DNA of 64,000 nucleotides from Candidatus Sulfotelmatobacter sp. (GCA_025462865.1 JAOAPI010000172.1:1-64000); one strand, 5' to 3'; numbered from the stretch's first letter, positions 42,100-50,245 are shown. The notes: generated by a model from the letters alone, not told the origin. Made by a program: numbers and translations.

Positions 42100-42128
42100 G
42101 GCTGGACAGCCGAGGCGGCTGTCCCTAC
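42100..42128. repeat. Mini-hairpin repeat with GAG-type loop, copy 4
   Basis: GGACAGCC / GGCTGTCC forms an 8-bp stem with loop GAGGC and a CCCTAC tail, the design of copies 1-3 and 5. It lies in the rplY-pth gap. The pth start codon follows 18 nt later. Confidence 0.55.
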
Positions 42129-42146
42129 GTGGTTTGGGATGGTGGC

Positions 42147-42728
42147 GTGAAACTGATTGTTGGTCTGGGCAATCCCGGCGACGAGTATCGGTTGACGCCG
42201 CATAACCTGGGCTTTCTGGTGGTGGATCGCATCGCCAGCGAGCGAGGGGTTGAGATCAGGAACCGGCAGTGCAGAGCGCTGACGGCGAGAATGCAGGTAG
42301 GCGATGAGCCGGTGCTGCTGGCCAAGCCCGAAACCTACATGAACCTGAGCGGTCTGTCGGTGCGGGAACTGGTTGCGGAATATGAGCTGAAGCCGGAATC
42401 GGACCTGATCGTGATTCAGGATGAATTGGATTTTCCGCTCGGCACCTTGCGGATTCATACGCGACGGAGTTCGGCGGGGCATAACGGCATCGAATCGATC
42501 ATCGGTGCGCTGGGCACGCAGGATTTTTTGCGGATCCGGATGGGCGTTGCGCCGGAACGCAAAGTAGAAGACGGTCAGAGATACTTGCTTGCGCCAATGA
42601 GCAAGGCTGCGCTGGCCGTGGTGGACGGAATGCTCGACACCGCCGCAGAGGCAGTGAAAGTAATTTTGACCGAAGGTGCGGCGGCGGCGATGAACCGCTT
42701 CAACCGTAAGGACAGCAGTGATCAGTGA
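42147..42728 (+). CDS. pth: Peptidyl-tRNA hydrolase
   Basis: About 193 residues. Pth frees tRNA from stalled peptidyl-tRNA. The core signatures KLIVGLGNPGDEY, LTPHNLGFLVVD (catalytic His in PHN), KPETYMNLSG and the later SSAGHNGIESII are all present. The GTG start gives the standard N-terminus; an in-frame ATG 18 nt upstream adds MVWDGG. The last residues (SSDQ) are encoded by the left edge of the IR3 palindrome, so this repeat has set the C-terminus. Confidence 0.95.
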   Translation: MKLIVGLGNPGDEYRLTPHNLGFLVVDRIASERGVEIRNRQCRALTARMQVGDEPVLLAKPETYMNLSGLSVRELVAEYELKPESDLIVIQDELDFPLGTLRIHTRRSSAGHNGIESIIGALGTQDFLRIRMGVAPERKVEDGQRYLLAPMSKAALAVVDGMLDTAAEAVKVILTEGAAAAMNRFNRKDSSDQ

Positions 42729-42825
42729 CCAGTGGTCAGTGATCAGTTGCAAAATGTGCGAGAGAAAATGGTGTCTGCGGTAACTGGTGCGCTGCTGGTC
42801 ACTGACCACCGGCCACTGGCGACTG
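42716..42825. repeat. Tandem-word palindrome between pth and rpsF (IR3)
   Basis: Two 31-nt arms (42716-42746 and 42795-42825) match at 25 of 31 positions as complements, with further G-U pairs possible. The left arm is built of CAGTGATCAGTGACCAG words and overlaps the pth stop. The spacer is about 48 nt. IR4 uses the same vocabulary. Confidence 0.85.
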
Positions 42826-42845
42826 CTTAAGATTTGGAGATAAGA

Positions 42846-43256
42846 ATGAATCGTACCTATGAGTTGATGTTTATTGTCCGGCCGGATATGGCGGACGAAG
42901 ATTTAGAGAAGCTGATCTCGAACCTTGAATCCACTGTGACTTCGGCGGCAGGTTCCATCAAGAGCGTGGACCGCATGGGCAAACGGCGGTTGGCGTACAT
43001 GGTGCGCAAGTTCCGCGAGGGCGTCTACATTCTGATGACCATCGAAGGCGCGGGCACGGTTGTGCATGAACTGGAGCGCCGCCTGCGCGTCACTGAACCG
43101 GTGATTAAGTTCCTCACCGTGCGCATTGACGAAGAGCAGAAGCGTCTGGATAAGATCAAGAAACTGCGCGACGCAAAAAAGAAAGTGAGCGCGCAGCCCG
43201 CGGCAGCGATGGAAGAAGCGCCAGCGCCGCCGGCAGAAACTCCCGCAACGGCTTAA
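42846..43256 (+). CDS. rpsF: 30S ribosomal protein S6
   Basis: 136 residues. S6 binds 16S rRNA with S18. The conserved opening NRTYELMFIVRPDM and the blocks MGKRRLAYMVRKFREGVYILM and VTEPVIKFLTVRI are all present; the tail is Pro/Ala-rich. GGAG lies 6 nt upstream of the ATG. rpsR and rplI follow, the standard rpsF-rpsR-rplI order, but with palindromes in the gaps. Confidence 0.97.
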   Translation: MNRTYELMFIVRPDMADEDLEKLISNLESTVTSAAGSIKSVDRMGKRRLAYMVRKFREGVYILMTIEGAGTVVHELERRLRVTEPVIKFLTVRIDEEQKRLDKIKKLRDAKKKVSAQPAAAMEEAPAPPAETPATA

Positions 43257-43259
43257 GAA

Positions 43260-43344
43260 CAGTGGCCAGTGGTCGGTGACTAGTGGCCAGTTCTAGTAGC
43301 GAAGCGGCTTTGACTGGCCACCGATCACTGATCACTGGCCACTG
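43260..43344. repeat. Tandem-word palindrome between rpsF and rpsR (IR4)
   Basis: Arms 43260-43291 and 43313-43344 are complementary at 27 of 32 positions and use the same CAGTGGCCAGTG words as IR3. The hairpin lies within the gap between rpsF and rpsR of the ribosomal operon; the rpsR ribosome site (AAGGAG) follows 8 nt later. Confidence 0.85.
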
Positions 43345-43359
43345 ATTCTAAGGAGATTT

Positions 43360-43731
43360 ATGACTGAAGAGACAAAAGCACCAGCGCCATCCGGCGATCG
43401 GCCCTCGCGGCCCTTCGGAGAGCGTTCCGGCGGCGGAGACCGCCCACGATTTGGCGGCGGGGGCGGAGGGCGTTCCGGCCCCGGCGGACCTCCGCGTGAA
43501 GGTGGGCGCAAGTTTTTCCGGCGCAAGAAAGTCTGCAAGTTCTGCACCGAAAAGATCGCGGACATCAACTACAAAGATTACCGCCTGCTTGGGCAGTTCG
43601 TGGCCGAGAGCGGCAAGATCGTCCCCCGGCGCCTGACTGGCGTATGCTCACCGCATCAACACCGGCTGGCCACCGCCATCAAACAGGCCCGCAATATCGC
43701 CTTGCTGCCATTTGCCGGGCGGGCATCGTAA
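43360..43731 (+). CDS. rpsR: 30S ribosomal protein S18
   Basis: 123 residues, longer than the usual about 75. The C-terminal S18 domain ([41 protein letters not shown]) is complete, with the CxxC pair of some bacterial S18. The first 50 residues form a Gly/Arg/Pro-rich extension ([17 protein letters not shown]), likely disordered. Start fixed by AAGGAG. Confidence 0.96.
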   Translation: MTEETKAPAPSGDRPSRPFGERSGGGDRPRFGGGGGGRSGPGGPPREGGRKFFRRKKVCKFCTEKIADINYKDYRLLGQFVAESGKIVPRRLTGVCSPHQHRLATAIKQARNIALLPFAGRAS

Positions 43732-43734
43732 AGA

Positions 43735-43825
43735 AATTTGCCACCGATTTGCGGTGATCTCACGGATGAGGCTTTTAGAACATTCTTGGTTTATCCGTGA
43801 CAATCCGTGTAAATCCGTCGCAGAA
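43735..43825. repeat. Tandem-word palindrome between rpsR and rplI (IR5)
   Basis: CACGGATGAGG and its right partner with words CCGTGACAATCCGTG / AAATCCGTCG form an imperfect hairpin in the rpsR-rplI gap. The ATCCGTG words are near-duplicates of one another. A related isolated copy lies at 37207-37240 (CGGATTCACACGG). Confidence 0.6.
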
Positions 43826-43849
43826 GAATTCTGATATCGGAGTCATATC

Positions 43850-44305
43850 ATGGAAGTCATTCTCAAAGAAGATGTAACCAAGCTGGGATCGCGCGGCGAC
43901 GTGGTGAAGGTCGCCGAAGGCTACGGACGCAATTTTCTGCTGCCACGCAAGCTGGCGATTGAAGCCACCACCGGCAACAAGGCCGTCATCGTGCAGATGA
44001 AAGCTGCATCGGTTCGCCGCTCGGCCAAGGAAAAGACGCAGGCCGAAGAGCTGGCTAAACAATTCGAGGGCGTGTCGGTTTCCTTTCAGCGCCGCTCGGG
44101 CGAGCACGATCATCTGTTCGGCTCAGTCACTTCCGGCGATATCGCCGATGCTGTCGCGAAAAAGGGGATCACCCTCGACCGCCGCCAGATCCAGCTCCAC
44201 GAGCCGCTGAAGACCCTGGGGGAGTTCACCGTGCCGGTGAAGCTGCACAAGGAAGTAACCGCGCATTTGAAGGTGGTCATCGAGAAAGAAGCCGTCGCGG
44301 AGTAA
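43850..44305 (+). CDS. rplI: 50S ribosomal protein L9
   Basis: 151 residues. The N-terminal L9 domain (MEVILKEDVTKLGSRGDVVKVAEGYGRNFLLPRKLA) and the C-terminal half (DRRQIQLHEPLKTLGEFTVPVKLHKEV) are intact. It closes the rpsF-rpsR-rplI group, after which palindrome copy d and then the sigma gene follow. Confidence 0.97.
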   Translation: MEVILKEDVTKLGSRGDVVKVAEGYGRNFLLPRKLAIEATTGNKAVIVQMKAASVRRSAKEKTQAEELAKQFEGVSVSFQRRSGEHDHLFGSVTSGDIADAVAKKGITLDRRQIQLHEPLKTLGEFTVPVKLHKEVTAHLKVVIEKEAVAE

Positions 44306-44717
44306 AGCAACTGCTGTTCGTAGAGACGTAGCTTGCTACATCTCTGCTTCCAGCGTTCCGCACGATGGCGGCAAAGCCCTTACAAGCAACGTCTCTACAC
44401 CAAGGTGTATTGAACGTTCTGTTTCCGCTAACCCATTCCAAAAGAACCACCTAGCTCTCATAAAATCCCCGCTCAGCCTATAATTCCTGCTCACGGTTCC
44501 GCTGATAGCTCGTCTATTCCTATGCAAGCCCGGGTACGGCATTGACACCGGGCGGTAGAGGAAAAGAAAAAAGATGCCGGCCGATGTTTGGGCAGTAACA
44601 CTTGCGGTTGGTAGACGGGCGCACTCGAAAGCTAAAAACGGGCGAGTGGAGAAGGTCAGCGGTGGCATCGTCAGTGGGAAAGTACTTACTGACAACCGGG
44701 ACCCCACGTGGGGCCGC
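44306..44717. other. Gap between rplI and the ECF sigma gene with GTAGAGACG repeats
   Basis: A full GTAGAGACGTAGC/GCTACATCTC palindrome (44320-44346) and a right arm only (AAGCAACGTCTCTAC, 44383-44398) are present. No gene is supported, though the sigma frame is open back to 44574. This gap should contain the sigma promoter; a TCTCAT-type word downstream of GAACC near 44440-44470 is suggestive only. Confidence 0.5.
44320..44402. repeat. GTAGAGACGTAGC palindrome family, copies d1 and d2 (half)
   Basis: d1 (44320-44346) is a whole palindrome with one mismatch. d2 (44380-44402) keeps only the right arm, CAACGTCTCTACACC. They sit between rplI and the sigma gene and show the family in different stages of decay. 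Confidence 0.7.
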
Positions 44718-45311
44718 ATGGCTGGGCAAGAACGCCGCATCGACGATACGATCCTCATCCGTGAGGCGCAACGCGGGAACCGCGCCGCCTTCGAGGAATT
44801 GGTGCGTCACTACGATCAGGCGGTCTTGCGGCTGGCACTGCACCTTACCGGGACCGAGCACGACGCGCAGGATGTTTTTCAGGACGCCTTCCTCAAGGCG
44901 TACAAAAATATTGCAAGCTTTCGCTTCGAGTGCTCGTTCTACACCTGGATTTATCGCATCGTGACTAATCTTTGCCTGGACCATTTGCGCAAGAAGACAG
45001 TGCGCAAGGAAGATGCGCCGGTGGTGACCGATGCCTCGGGCGGAGAGTATAACCTGCTCGATCAGGTGCCGGATGGGCGTGCCGGAGCGAATCCGGAGAA
45101 GGATTTAATGCGGCGGCAGCTAGGGTCGCGCATTTCTGGAGCGCTGGAAAAATTGACGCCGCGCGAGCGCATGGTATTTGAGCTGAAGCATTACCACGGA
45201 CTGAAGCTGCGTACTGTGGGAGAGATTTTGCATACGACTGAAGAGACTGCGAAGAACACGCTCTTCCGGGCCACGCAGAAGTTGCGTGGCCAGTTGGCAG
45301 ACATGAGATAG
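44718..45311 (+). CDS. ECF RNA polymerase sigma factor (RpoE/SigW-like)
   Basis: 197 residues. Region 2 is complete (FEELVRHYDQAVLRLALHLTG, DAQDVFQDAFLKAYKNIASFR, YTWIYRIVTNLCLDHLRKK) and region 4 carries ERMVFELKHYHGLKLRTVGEIL with a helix-turn-helix. There is no region 1.1 or 3, so this is a group 4 sigma. The anti-sigma gene follows 80 bp later. The ATG is chosen; the frame is open another 144 nt upstream. Confidence 0.92.
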   Translation: MAGQERRIDDTILIREAQRGNRAAFEELVRHYDQAVLRLALHLTGTEHDAQDVFQDAFLKAYKNIASFRFECSFYTWIYRIVTNLCLDHLRKKTVRKEDAPVVTDASGGEYNLLDQVPDGRAGANPEKDLMRRQLGSRISGALEKLTPRERMVFELKHYHGLKLRTVGEILHTTEETAKNTLFRATQKLRGQLADMR

Positions 45312-45314
45312 CAA

Positions 45315-45363
45315 GGGCCGGGCTGCGCCCGGCGGACGGGCAAGAGTGCGCGTCCCCACACGA
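45315..45363. repeat. Composite two-hairpin repeat, copy 5
   Basis: GCCGGGC-TGC-GCCCGGC followed by a mini-hairpin ACGGGCAAGAGTGCGCGTCC. It matches copy 3 inside ispE in both parts. It fills most of the gap between the sigma and anti-sigma genes and could weaken or stop read-through between them. Confidence 0.8.
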
Positions 45364-45392
45364 GCTGCGATCGGCTCGACGGAGGTTTGAAT

Positions 45393-46325
45393 ATGAAATG
45401 CGAATGGGTTCGAGAAAATATCACGCTATATGTTTATGGCGAGCTGGCCGATGATGCCCGCCATGAACTCGATCAGCACCTGGCTCGTTGCTCCGACTGC
45501 GCCACGGAACTGAAAGCAGAGCAGGAGTTTCATGCGCTGCTATCGCAGGAACAAGCGACCGAGCCGACGCCGAACCTGCTGGCGGCGTCGCGCATGCGAC
45601 TGCAGGAAGCACTGGAAGGCGCGGAGCAAGGCCGCTTGTGGCAGCGGCTTGCGTTTGATCCGGCGAACTGGCTGCGTCAGGTACGTTTCTCTCCAGCTCT
45701 GGCCTCCGCGATTTTAATCCTTGGCTTCGCGGGCGGAATGGGTACAGCTTACAGAGTATTAGCCCATCCGCCGCAGACCGCGGCCACCAACGCATCCCCA
45801 TCTCCCGCCGAGGCTTCCATTACCGGCATCCGGTCCATCACGCAGGAGCCGGGTACGAATCAGATCAACATCAAGTACGACACGGTTTCCACGCTGGAGA
45901 CTCAAGGATCGCTGAATGACCAGCGCATCCAGCAATTGCTGCTGTTTGCCGCGCGGAATAATTTCAATTCCGGCGTGCGCATGGATTCGGTGGATCTGCT
46001 GACCAAGAAGCCGGATGTTTCGCAAGTGCGCGAGGCGCTGGTGTACGCCCTGCGCTACGATACGAATCCCGGAGTCCGGCTGAAGGCTCTCGACGGCCTT
46101 GGCAGTTTTGTGAAGGATGATGTCCGAGTCCGCGACGTAGTACTGGAAGCTTTGGTGAACGATTCCAATGCTGGCGTACGCACCGAAGCGCTGCGTTTGA
46201 TCGAGCCAGTGAAGGCTGATGGCAGCGTGCGCGGCGTGTTGATGGCTCTAGCAGCTAAGGACCAAAGCCAGTACATCAAATCGCAGGCTCGCACCATGCT
46301 GGCGCAGTTGCCCGAAATTGATTGA
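45393..46325 (+). CDS. Membrane-bound anti-sigma factor with HEAT repeats
   Basis: 310 residues. The N-terminal zf-HC2 anti-sigma domain is clear (HELDQHLARCSDC gives the HxxxCxxC zinc site). One transmembrane segment lies at about 107-125 (ALASAILILGFAGGMGTAYR). The C-terminal, probably extracytoplasmic, part (about 170-310) is made of HEAT-like repeats (VRMDSVDLLTKKPDVSQVREALVYALRYDTNPGVRLKALDGL...). The start ATG has GGAGG 7 nt upstream. Fusing HEAT repeats to an anti-sigma sensor is unusual; it may bind a protein partner outside the membrane. Confidence 0.9.
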   Translation: MKCEWVRENITLYVYGELADDARHELDQHLARCSDCATELKAEQEFHALLSQEQATEPTPNLLAASRMRLQEALEGAEQGRLWQRLAFDPANWLRQVRFSPALASAILILGFAGGMGTAYRVLAHPPQTAATNASPSPAEASITGIRSITQEPGTNQINIKYDTVSTLETQGSLNDQRIQQLLLFAARNNFNSGVRMDSVDLLTKKPDVSQVREALVYALRYDTNPGVRLKALDGLGSFVKDDVRVRDVVLEALVNDSNAGVRTEALRLIEPVKADGSVRGVLMALAAKDQSQYIKSQARTMLAQLPEID

Positions 46326-46353
46326 GTTTTATAGGAACTGAGGTGTTTTCATT

Positions 46354-47550
46354 TTGAAGTATTCGCCACAATTCGTCAGACTGTTTTGCGTGCTGGCCAT
46401 TCTTGCGCCGCTGGCCGTTCCGCAGGAAACACACAGGTCCCATGAAGGCGGCTCATGGAGCCAGGCCGCCGCCGGTACGTTGGCTGCGGCTCGAAACGTC
46501 CGAGTAAAGCTGGACATGGGTTCCGTCATTGTTCGCGGAGGACCGCAGCAGGGCATCACGTATGTTGTTCATGCCCATTCTTATTCGTCGGAGGACGAAG
46601 CCCGCCGCCAGTTTGGGTCGTTCAAGATCAATGCCGTCGTGAAGGGCGATACGGCGTGGGTGGTCGGCGAATGGCAGGGAGGAGGACATCCTCACGGATT
46701 CGCGGGCGAGTTAGTGATCAACATTCCGCGAGACACGGATTCGCTAAAGATCGAAACTGGCGGGGGCGGAGTTGAAGCGGCTGGCATATCCGGACATCTG
46801 GAGATTGAAAGTGGCGGTGGAAAGATTCGAGTCGATGATATTGGCGGTTCGGTGGGAGTGGAGACCGGTGGCGACTCAATAGAGATTGGGACTGTGGGCG
46901 GAGATCTGAAGCTGGAAACCGGCGGCGGCAATATTACCATTAAGTCGGTGAAAGGAAAGATTAACGCCGAGACAGGCGGAGGCAATGTGGTTGTGCTCTC
47001 CGGCGAACAGGGCGCGGTGGTCGAGGCGGGCGGCGGTAACGTAGATATAAAGCGGTGCATGGGCAGGGTGAAGGCGTCGACGGGCGGCGGCAATATCAAC
47101 CTCGGCGAGATCGGAGGGCCTGCCGACATCGATACCGGCGGTGGCAGCATTCGCCTGACTTCGGCGAAGGGCCGCGTGGGCGCAAATACCGGCGCCGGAA
47201 GCATTGAGCTCTACGGAGTTCCATCCGCCAGGGTGGAAACTGGCGGGGGCGGAATTAAAGTAAAGTTCATTAACACAGGCGCTGAGCGCAGTGATTCCAT
47301 GCTGGAAACTTCCGCAGGCGACATTACGGTTTACATTGCCGCAGATGTCGCCATGTCGATTCGCGCCAGCGTGGACCTAGGCAATGGGCACCACATAACT
47401 TCGGACTTTCCTGACATACACATTGCCAGCGAAGGCGACAAATGGGGACCACGAAGTCTCAGTGCTGATGGCAAGTTGAATGGTGGCGGTCCGGTACTTA
47501 AGGTTCGTACGACGAGCGGCGATATTTGTTTCAAACGAGCCAATCAATAA
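46354..47550 (+). CDS. Secreted DUF4097-domain beta-helix-like protein
   Basis: 398 residues. A signal segment (about 6-24) leads to a body in which ETGGGN / GGGxI units repeat about every 20 residues (for example IETGGGGVEAAGIS, LETGGGNITIKS, AETGGGNVVVLS), the DUF4097 pattern of a right-handed beta-helix on the cell surface. The start looks like TTG after GAGG. Its gene lies between the anti-sigma and PDZ genes, so it is likely part of the stress module. Confidence 0.86.
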   Translation: MKYSPQFVRLFCVLAILAPLAVPQETHRSHEGGSWSQAAAGTLAAARNVRVKLDMGSVIVRGGPQQGITYVVHAHSYSSEDEARRQFGSFKINAVVKGDTAWVVGEWQGGGHPHGFAGELVINIPRDTDSLKIETGGGGVEAAGISGHLEIESGGGKIRVDDIGGSVGVETGGDSIEIGTVGGDLKLETGGGNITIKSVKGKINAETGGGNVVVLSGEQGAVVEAGGGNVDIKRCMGRVKASTGGGNINLGEIGGPADIDTGGGSIRLTSAKGRVGANTGAGSIELYGVPSARVETGGGGIKVKFINTGAERSDSMLETSAGDITVYIAADVAMSIRASVDLGNGHHITSDFPDIHIASEGDKWGPRSLSADGKLNGGGPVLKVRTTSGDICFKRANQ

Positions 47551-47587
47551 TCAATGCGTTTGCGTTTTACCAAACATGGAGGTCCAC

Positions 47588-48724
47588 ATGCGAAAACACA
47601 TTCTAACCACGATGGCGCTCCTGCCATTACTGCTGAGCTTGTCCTCGGCCGAGCAGAACTGGACGGTGGAGTCGTCACAGCCCTTCGGAATTCCCAGCGA
47701 AGATTCGGGCAGGACTTCCTACCTTGGCGTCGACATCGTGGACATCACCTCGGACCGCCTTGGCGCGTTGAAACTGAAAGAAGAACAAGGGGTCGAGGTC
47801 ACCATGGTGGATCAGGATGCTCCCGCAGGAAAAGCCGGCGTGAAGGAGCACGACGTCATTCTGACCATGAATGGGACTGCGGTCGAAAGCAAGTCGCAAT
47901 TGCAGCGCATGATTCATGAAACTCCGGCAGGACGCGTGGTGGCGCTGGGCCTGAGTCGAGACGGCCAGCCTTTGACGATTAAAGTTCAACTGGGCGATCG
48001 GCGGTCAGAGTTTCCTCACATCGGAAAAAATAAAGACGACTTTCATTTCGAGATGCCCCCGATGCCAAACGTCCCAGACTTCGAGGTTCCCAACATTGGA
48101 GTGGTTTATGTCCATTCTTCAATGAGAAGCGGAGTGATGGTCGAGAATCTCACCCCGCAACTGGGTGAGTTTTTCGGCGTGAAAAGCGGAAATGGAGTGT
48201 TGGTACGTTCCGTGGAAAAAGGCAGTCGCGCCGATAAGGCCGGTTTACGTGCCGGAGATGTAGTCGTCCGCGTGGGCGAGCAGACCGTGCACGACACCAG
48301 CGACTTCAGCCACGCCTTGCGTGGCCGCAGCGCGGGATCGGTGAACGTTAACGTGATCCGCGACAAGAAGGAACAGACTCTCACCCTCACGTTGCCTGAG
48401 CACAAAGAGTCTGGCGAGATGATTGAGGAAAGCTTGGAAATGCCGGACCTGGATGCTGAGACTACGGCATTGAGCACGGTGCGTGAGGAGATGGCCAAGG
48501 TCCGCCCTCAACTTGAATTGGCGATAGGAGAAACCAGCAAGGGGGCTGAGGAACTACGCAAATCCCTATGCTCGCAGCAGAAGGAACTGAGAAAGCAGCA
48601 GGAAAAACTGCAACAGGAGCTCGGCCCCATGGTTCAGGAAGAACTGATGAAGACCCGCGAACAATTGAAGAAAGAAACGGAAGAGCTCCGGCTTGAGTTG
48701 CAGGGACCGTGGCTGGACATCTAG
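47588..48724 (+). CDS. Periplasmic double-PDZ protein with coiled-coil tail
   Basis: 378 residues. A signal peptide (about 1-21), then two PDZ-like domains (around 40-135 with YLGVDIVDITSDRLGALKL and DQDAPAGKAGVKEHDVIL; and around 170-290 with GNGVLVRSVEKGSRADKAGLRAGDVVVRVG). The C-terminal 60 residues form a coiled coil (LRKSLCSQQKELRKQQEKLQQEL). No protease domain is present, so it may act as a binding scaffold or sensor for misfolded envelope proteins. GGAGG fixes the start. Confidence 0.87.
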   Translation: MRKHILTTMALLPLLLSLSSAEQNWTVESSQPFGIPSEDSGRTSYLGVDIVDITSDRLGALKLKEEQGVEVTMVDQDAPAGKAGVKEHDVILTMNGTAVESKSQLQRMIHETPAGRVVALGLSRDGQPLTIKVQLGDRRSEFPHIGKNKDDFHFEMPPMPNVPDFEVPNIGVVYVHSSMRSGVMVENLTPQLGEFFGVKSGNGVLVRSVEKGSRADKAGLRAGDVVVRVGEQTVHDTSDFSHALRGRSAGSVNVNVIRDKKEQTLTLTLPEHKESGEMIEESLEMPDLDAETTALSTVREEMAKVRPQLELAIGETSKGAEELRKSLCSQQKELRKQQEKLQQELGPMVQEELMKTREQLKKETEELRLELQGPWLDI

Positions 48725-48757
48725 ATCAGTTGCAAAAGTTCACGTTCGCTTGCGAAG

Positions 48758-50245
48758 CTATCTGACTGCTGCGTCGGCGCGGGCTGCCGTTCCCAGGCAC
48801 ACCCGGTTTCGGCCCGCGACTTTCGCGGAGTATAGAGCAGCATCCGCAGCCCTGACCAGCTCATCTCGTGTAATCCCTTGTTCCGGAAAGGCTGCGGTTC
48901 CCGCACTGATGGTCACGGTTCGGGGGACGCCCGGAAACTGCCAGGCTGCGACAATCTTCCTTAATTTCTCCGCGATATTCATGGCGTGTTGGGCGTTGGT
49001 TTGCGTCAGCAGAATCCCGAACTCCTCGCCTCCGTAACGGCAGACGACGTCAATCTTACGCAGTTGCTGATTGAACAGCGAGGAAACCTGGCGGAGCACT
49101 TCGTCGCCCAGCACATGTCCGAACTCGTCATTGAGCCGCTTGAACTGGTCGATGTCCGCCATGATGACTGCCATGCCGGTGTCGTAGCGGCGGGCACGCT
49201 CAATCTCTTCCATGATGCGCAATTCGAAAAAGCGCCGGTTAAAAATTCCAGTCAAACCGTCGAGGTAGGCAAGCTGCTTTACACGCTCAACATAATGCGC
49301 GTTCTGAATGGCGGTGGCACAGATGTCGGCCACCGATTCCAGCGACTCCAGGTCGCCATCGCGAAAGGCGTCCGGCTGCGAGCTGTCGAGAGCCAGAACT
49401 CCGAGGGCCTGTCCGAAGGAAACCAGAGGAATGCGCAGGCGCGATGCCGATTCCGCGAAGAACTTCATCGTGGTGGCGCTGCGCAGATCGCTTTCCACCA
49501 TGGTCCGGCTACCGGTCAGGATGCTCGCCCAAGGCTCGTTGCTGGCTGGGAATCGCCCGCCCTGCGGGATGCGCGGGGTAAGCGTGCCGTGATGCGCCCG
49601 CAATACCAGGTCCTGCTCTTCACGCAGGAAGAGCGAGACGTGCGAAACCCGGAACGCGTCCTTGATCAGCTGGCAAACTCGATTCAGCAACTCTTCCAGA
49701 TCAAGCACTGCCGTGGTTTGCTGCGCGATCGCGTTAATGGCCTGCAGTTGCCGCGCCCGTTGCTGTTCCAGTGAATAGAGTCGCGCGTTTTGCAGGGCCA
49801 TTGAAGCTTGCGTGGAAAAAAGCGTGAGCAGATCTATGGTCTCGGAATCGAAATGATCGAGGCGATCGCTTTGACAATCGAGGACGCCGACTACTTCATC
49901 TCGTACCATCAAAGGAATAGCGAGTTCGGAGCGCGTGGATTTGGCGGAACAATAGTAGCGCGGGTCCTGGCTGACGTCGGGCGAATAAACCGGCTGCTTC
50001 TTTAAAGTTGCCGCCCCGGTGATTCCCTGGCCAGGTGGCAGCAGAACTTTATCCTCGCCGTCATCCCACCCGATCTGCGAGCGGACGTAGAGCTGCTGCG
50101 ACTGCCGGTCGAGCAGCATGATGGCCACGTTCCGCAAATGAAAATAGTCGTGCGCGATGCTCAAGATGCGCAGCAGCACCTCATCTAAATCGAAGGTGGA
50201 GAGCACAGCTTGGCCTGCATCGTACAGGACCGCAATTTTGTCCAT
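48758..50245 (-). CDS. GAF-GAF-GGDEF diguanylate cyclase
   Basis: 495 residues: two GAF sensor domains (about 15-155 and 175-320) and a GGDEF domain (about 330-485). The catalytic site is GGEEF (CRYGGEEFGIL) and the inhibition-site motif RxxD (RKID) sits 5 residues upstream, so product feedback is likely. It should make c-di-GMP in response to a small ligand. No membrane segment is present. It is the only cyclase in the window; a PilZ protein is at 26749-27456. Confidence 0.94.
   Translation of the reverse strand: MDKIAVLYDAGQAVLSTFDLDEVLLRILSIAHDYFHLRNVAIMLLDRQSQQLYVRSQIGWDDGEDKVLLPPGQGITGAATLKKQPVYSPDVSQDPRYYCSAKSTRSELAIPLMVRDEVVGVLDCQSDRLDHFDSETIDLLTLFSTQASMALQNARLYSLEQQRARQLQAINAIAQQTTAVLDLEELLNRVCQLIKDAFRVSHVSLFLREEQDLVLRAHHGTLTPRIPQGGRFPASNEPWASILTGSRTMVESDLRSATTMKFFAESASRLRIPLVSFGQALGVLALDSSQPDAFRDGDLESLESVADICATAIQNAHYVERVKQLAYLDGLTGIFNRRFFELRIMEEIERARRYDTGMAVIMADIDQFKRLNDEFGHVLGDEVLRQVSSLFNQQLRKIDVVCRYGGEEFGILLTQTNAQHAMNIAEKLRKIVAAWQFPGVPRTVTISAGTAAFPEQGITRDELVRAADAALYSAKVAGRNRVCLGTAARADAAVR

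Noticed and set aside
41820-42809. Open frame of 329 codons opposite rplY and pth
   Set aside because: The region is covered on the plus strand by rplY and pth, which have clear motifs; composition of the minus frame is that of an antisense shadow.
44440-44560. ECF-type promoter (GAACC with a TCTCAT word) before the sigma gene
   Set aside because: The words are weak and the spacing cannot be judged without a known motif for this sigma factor.
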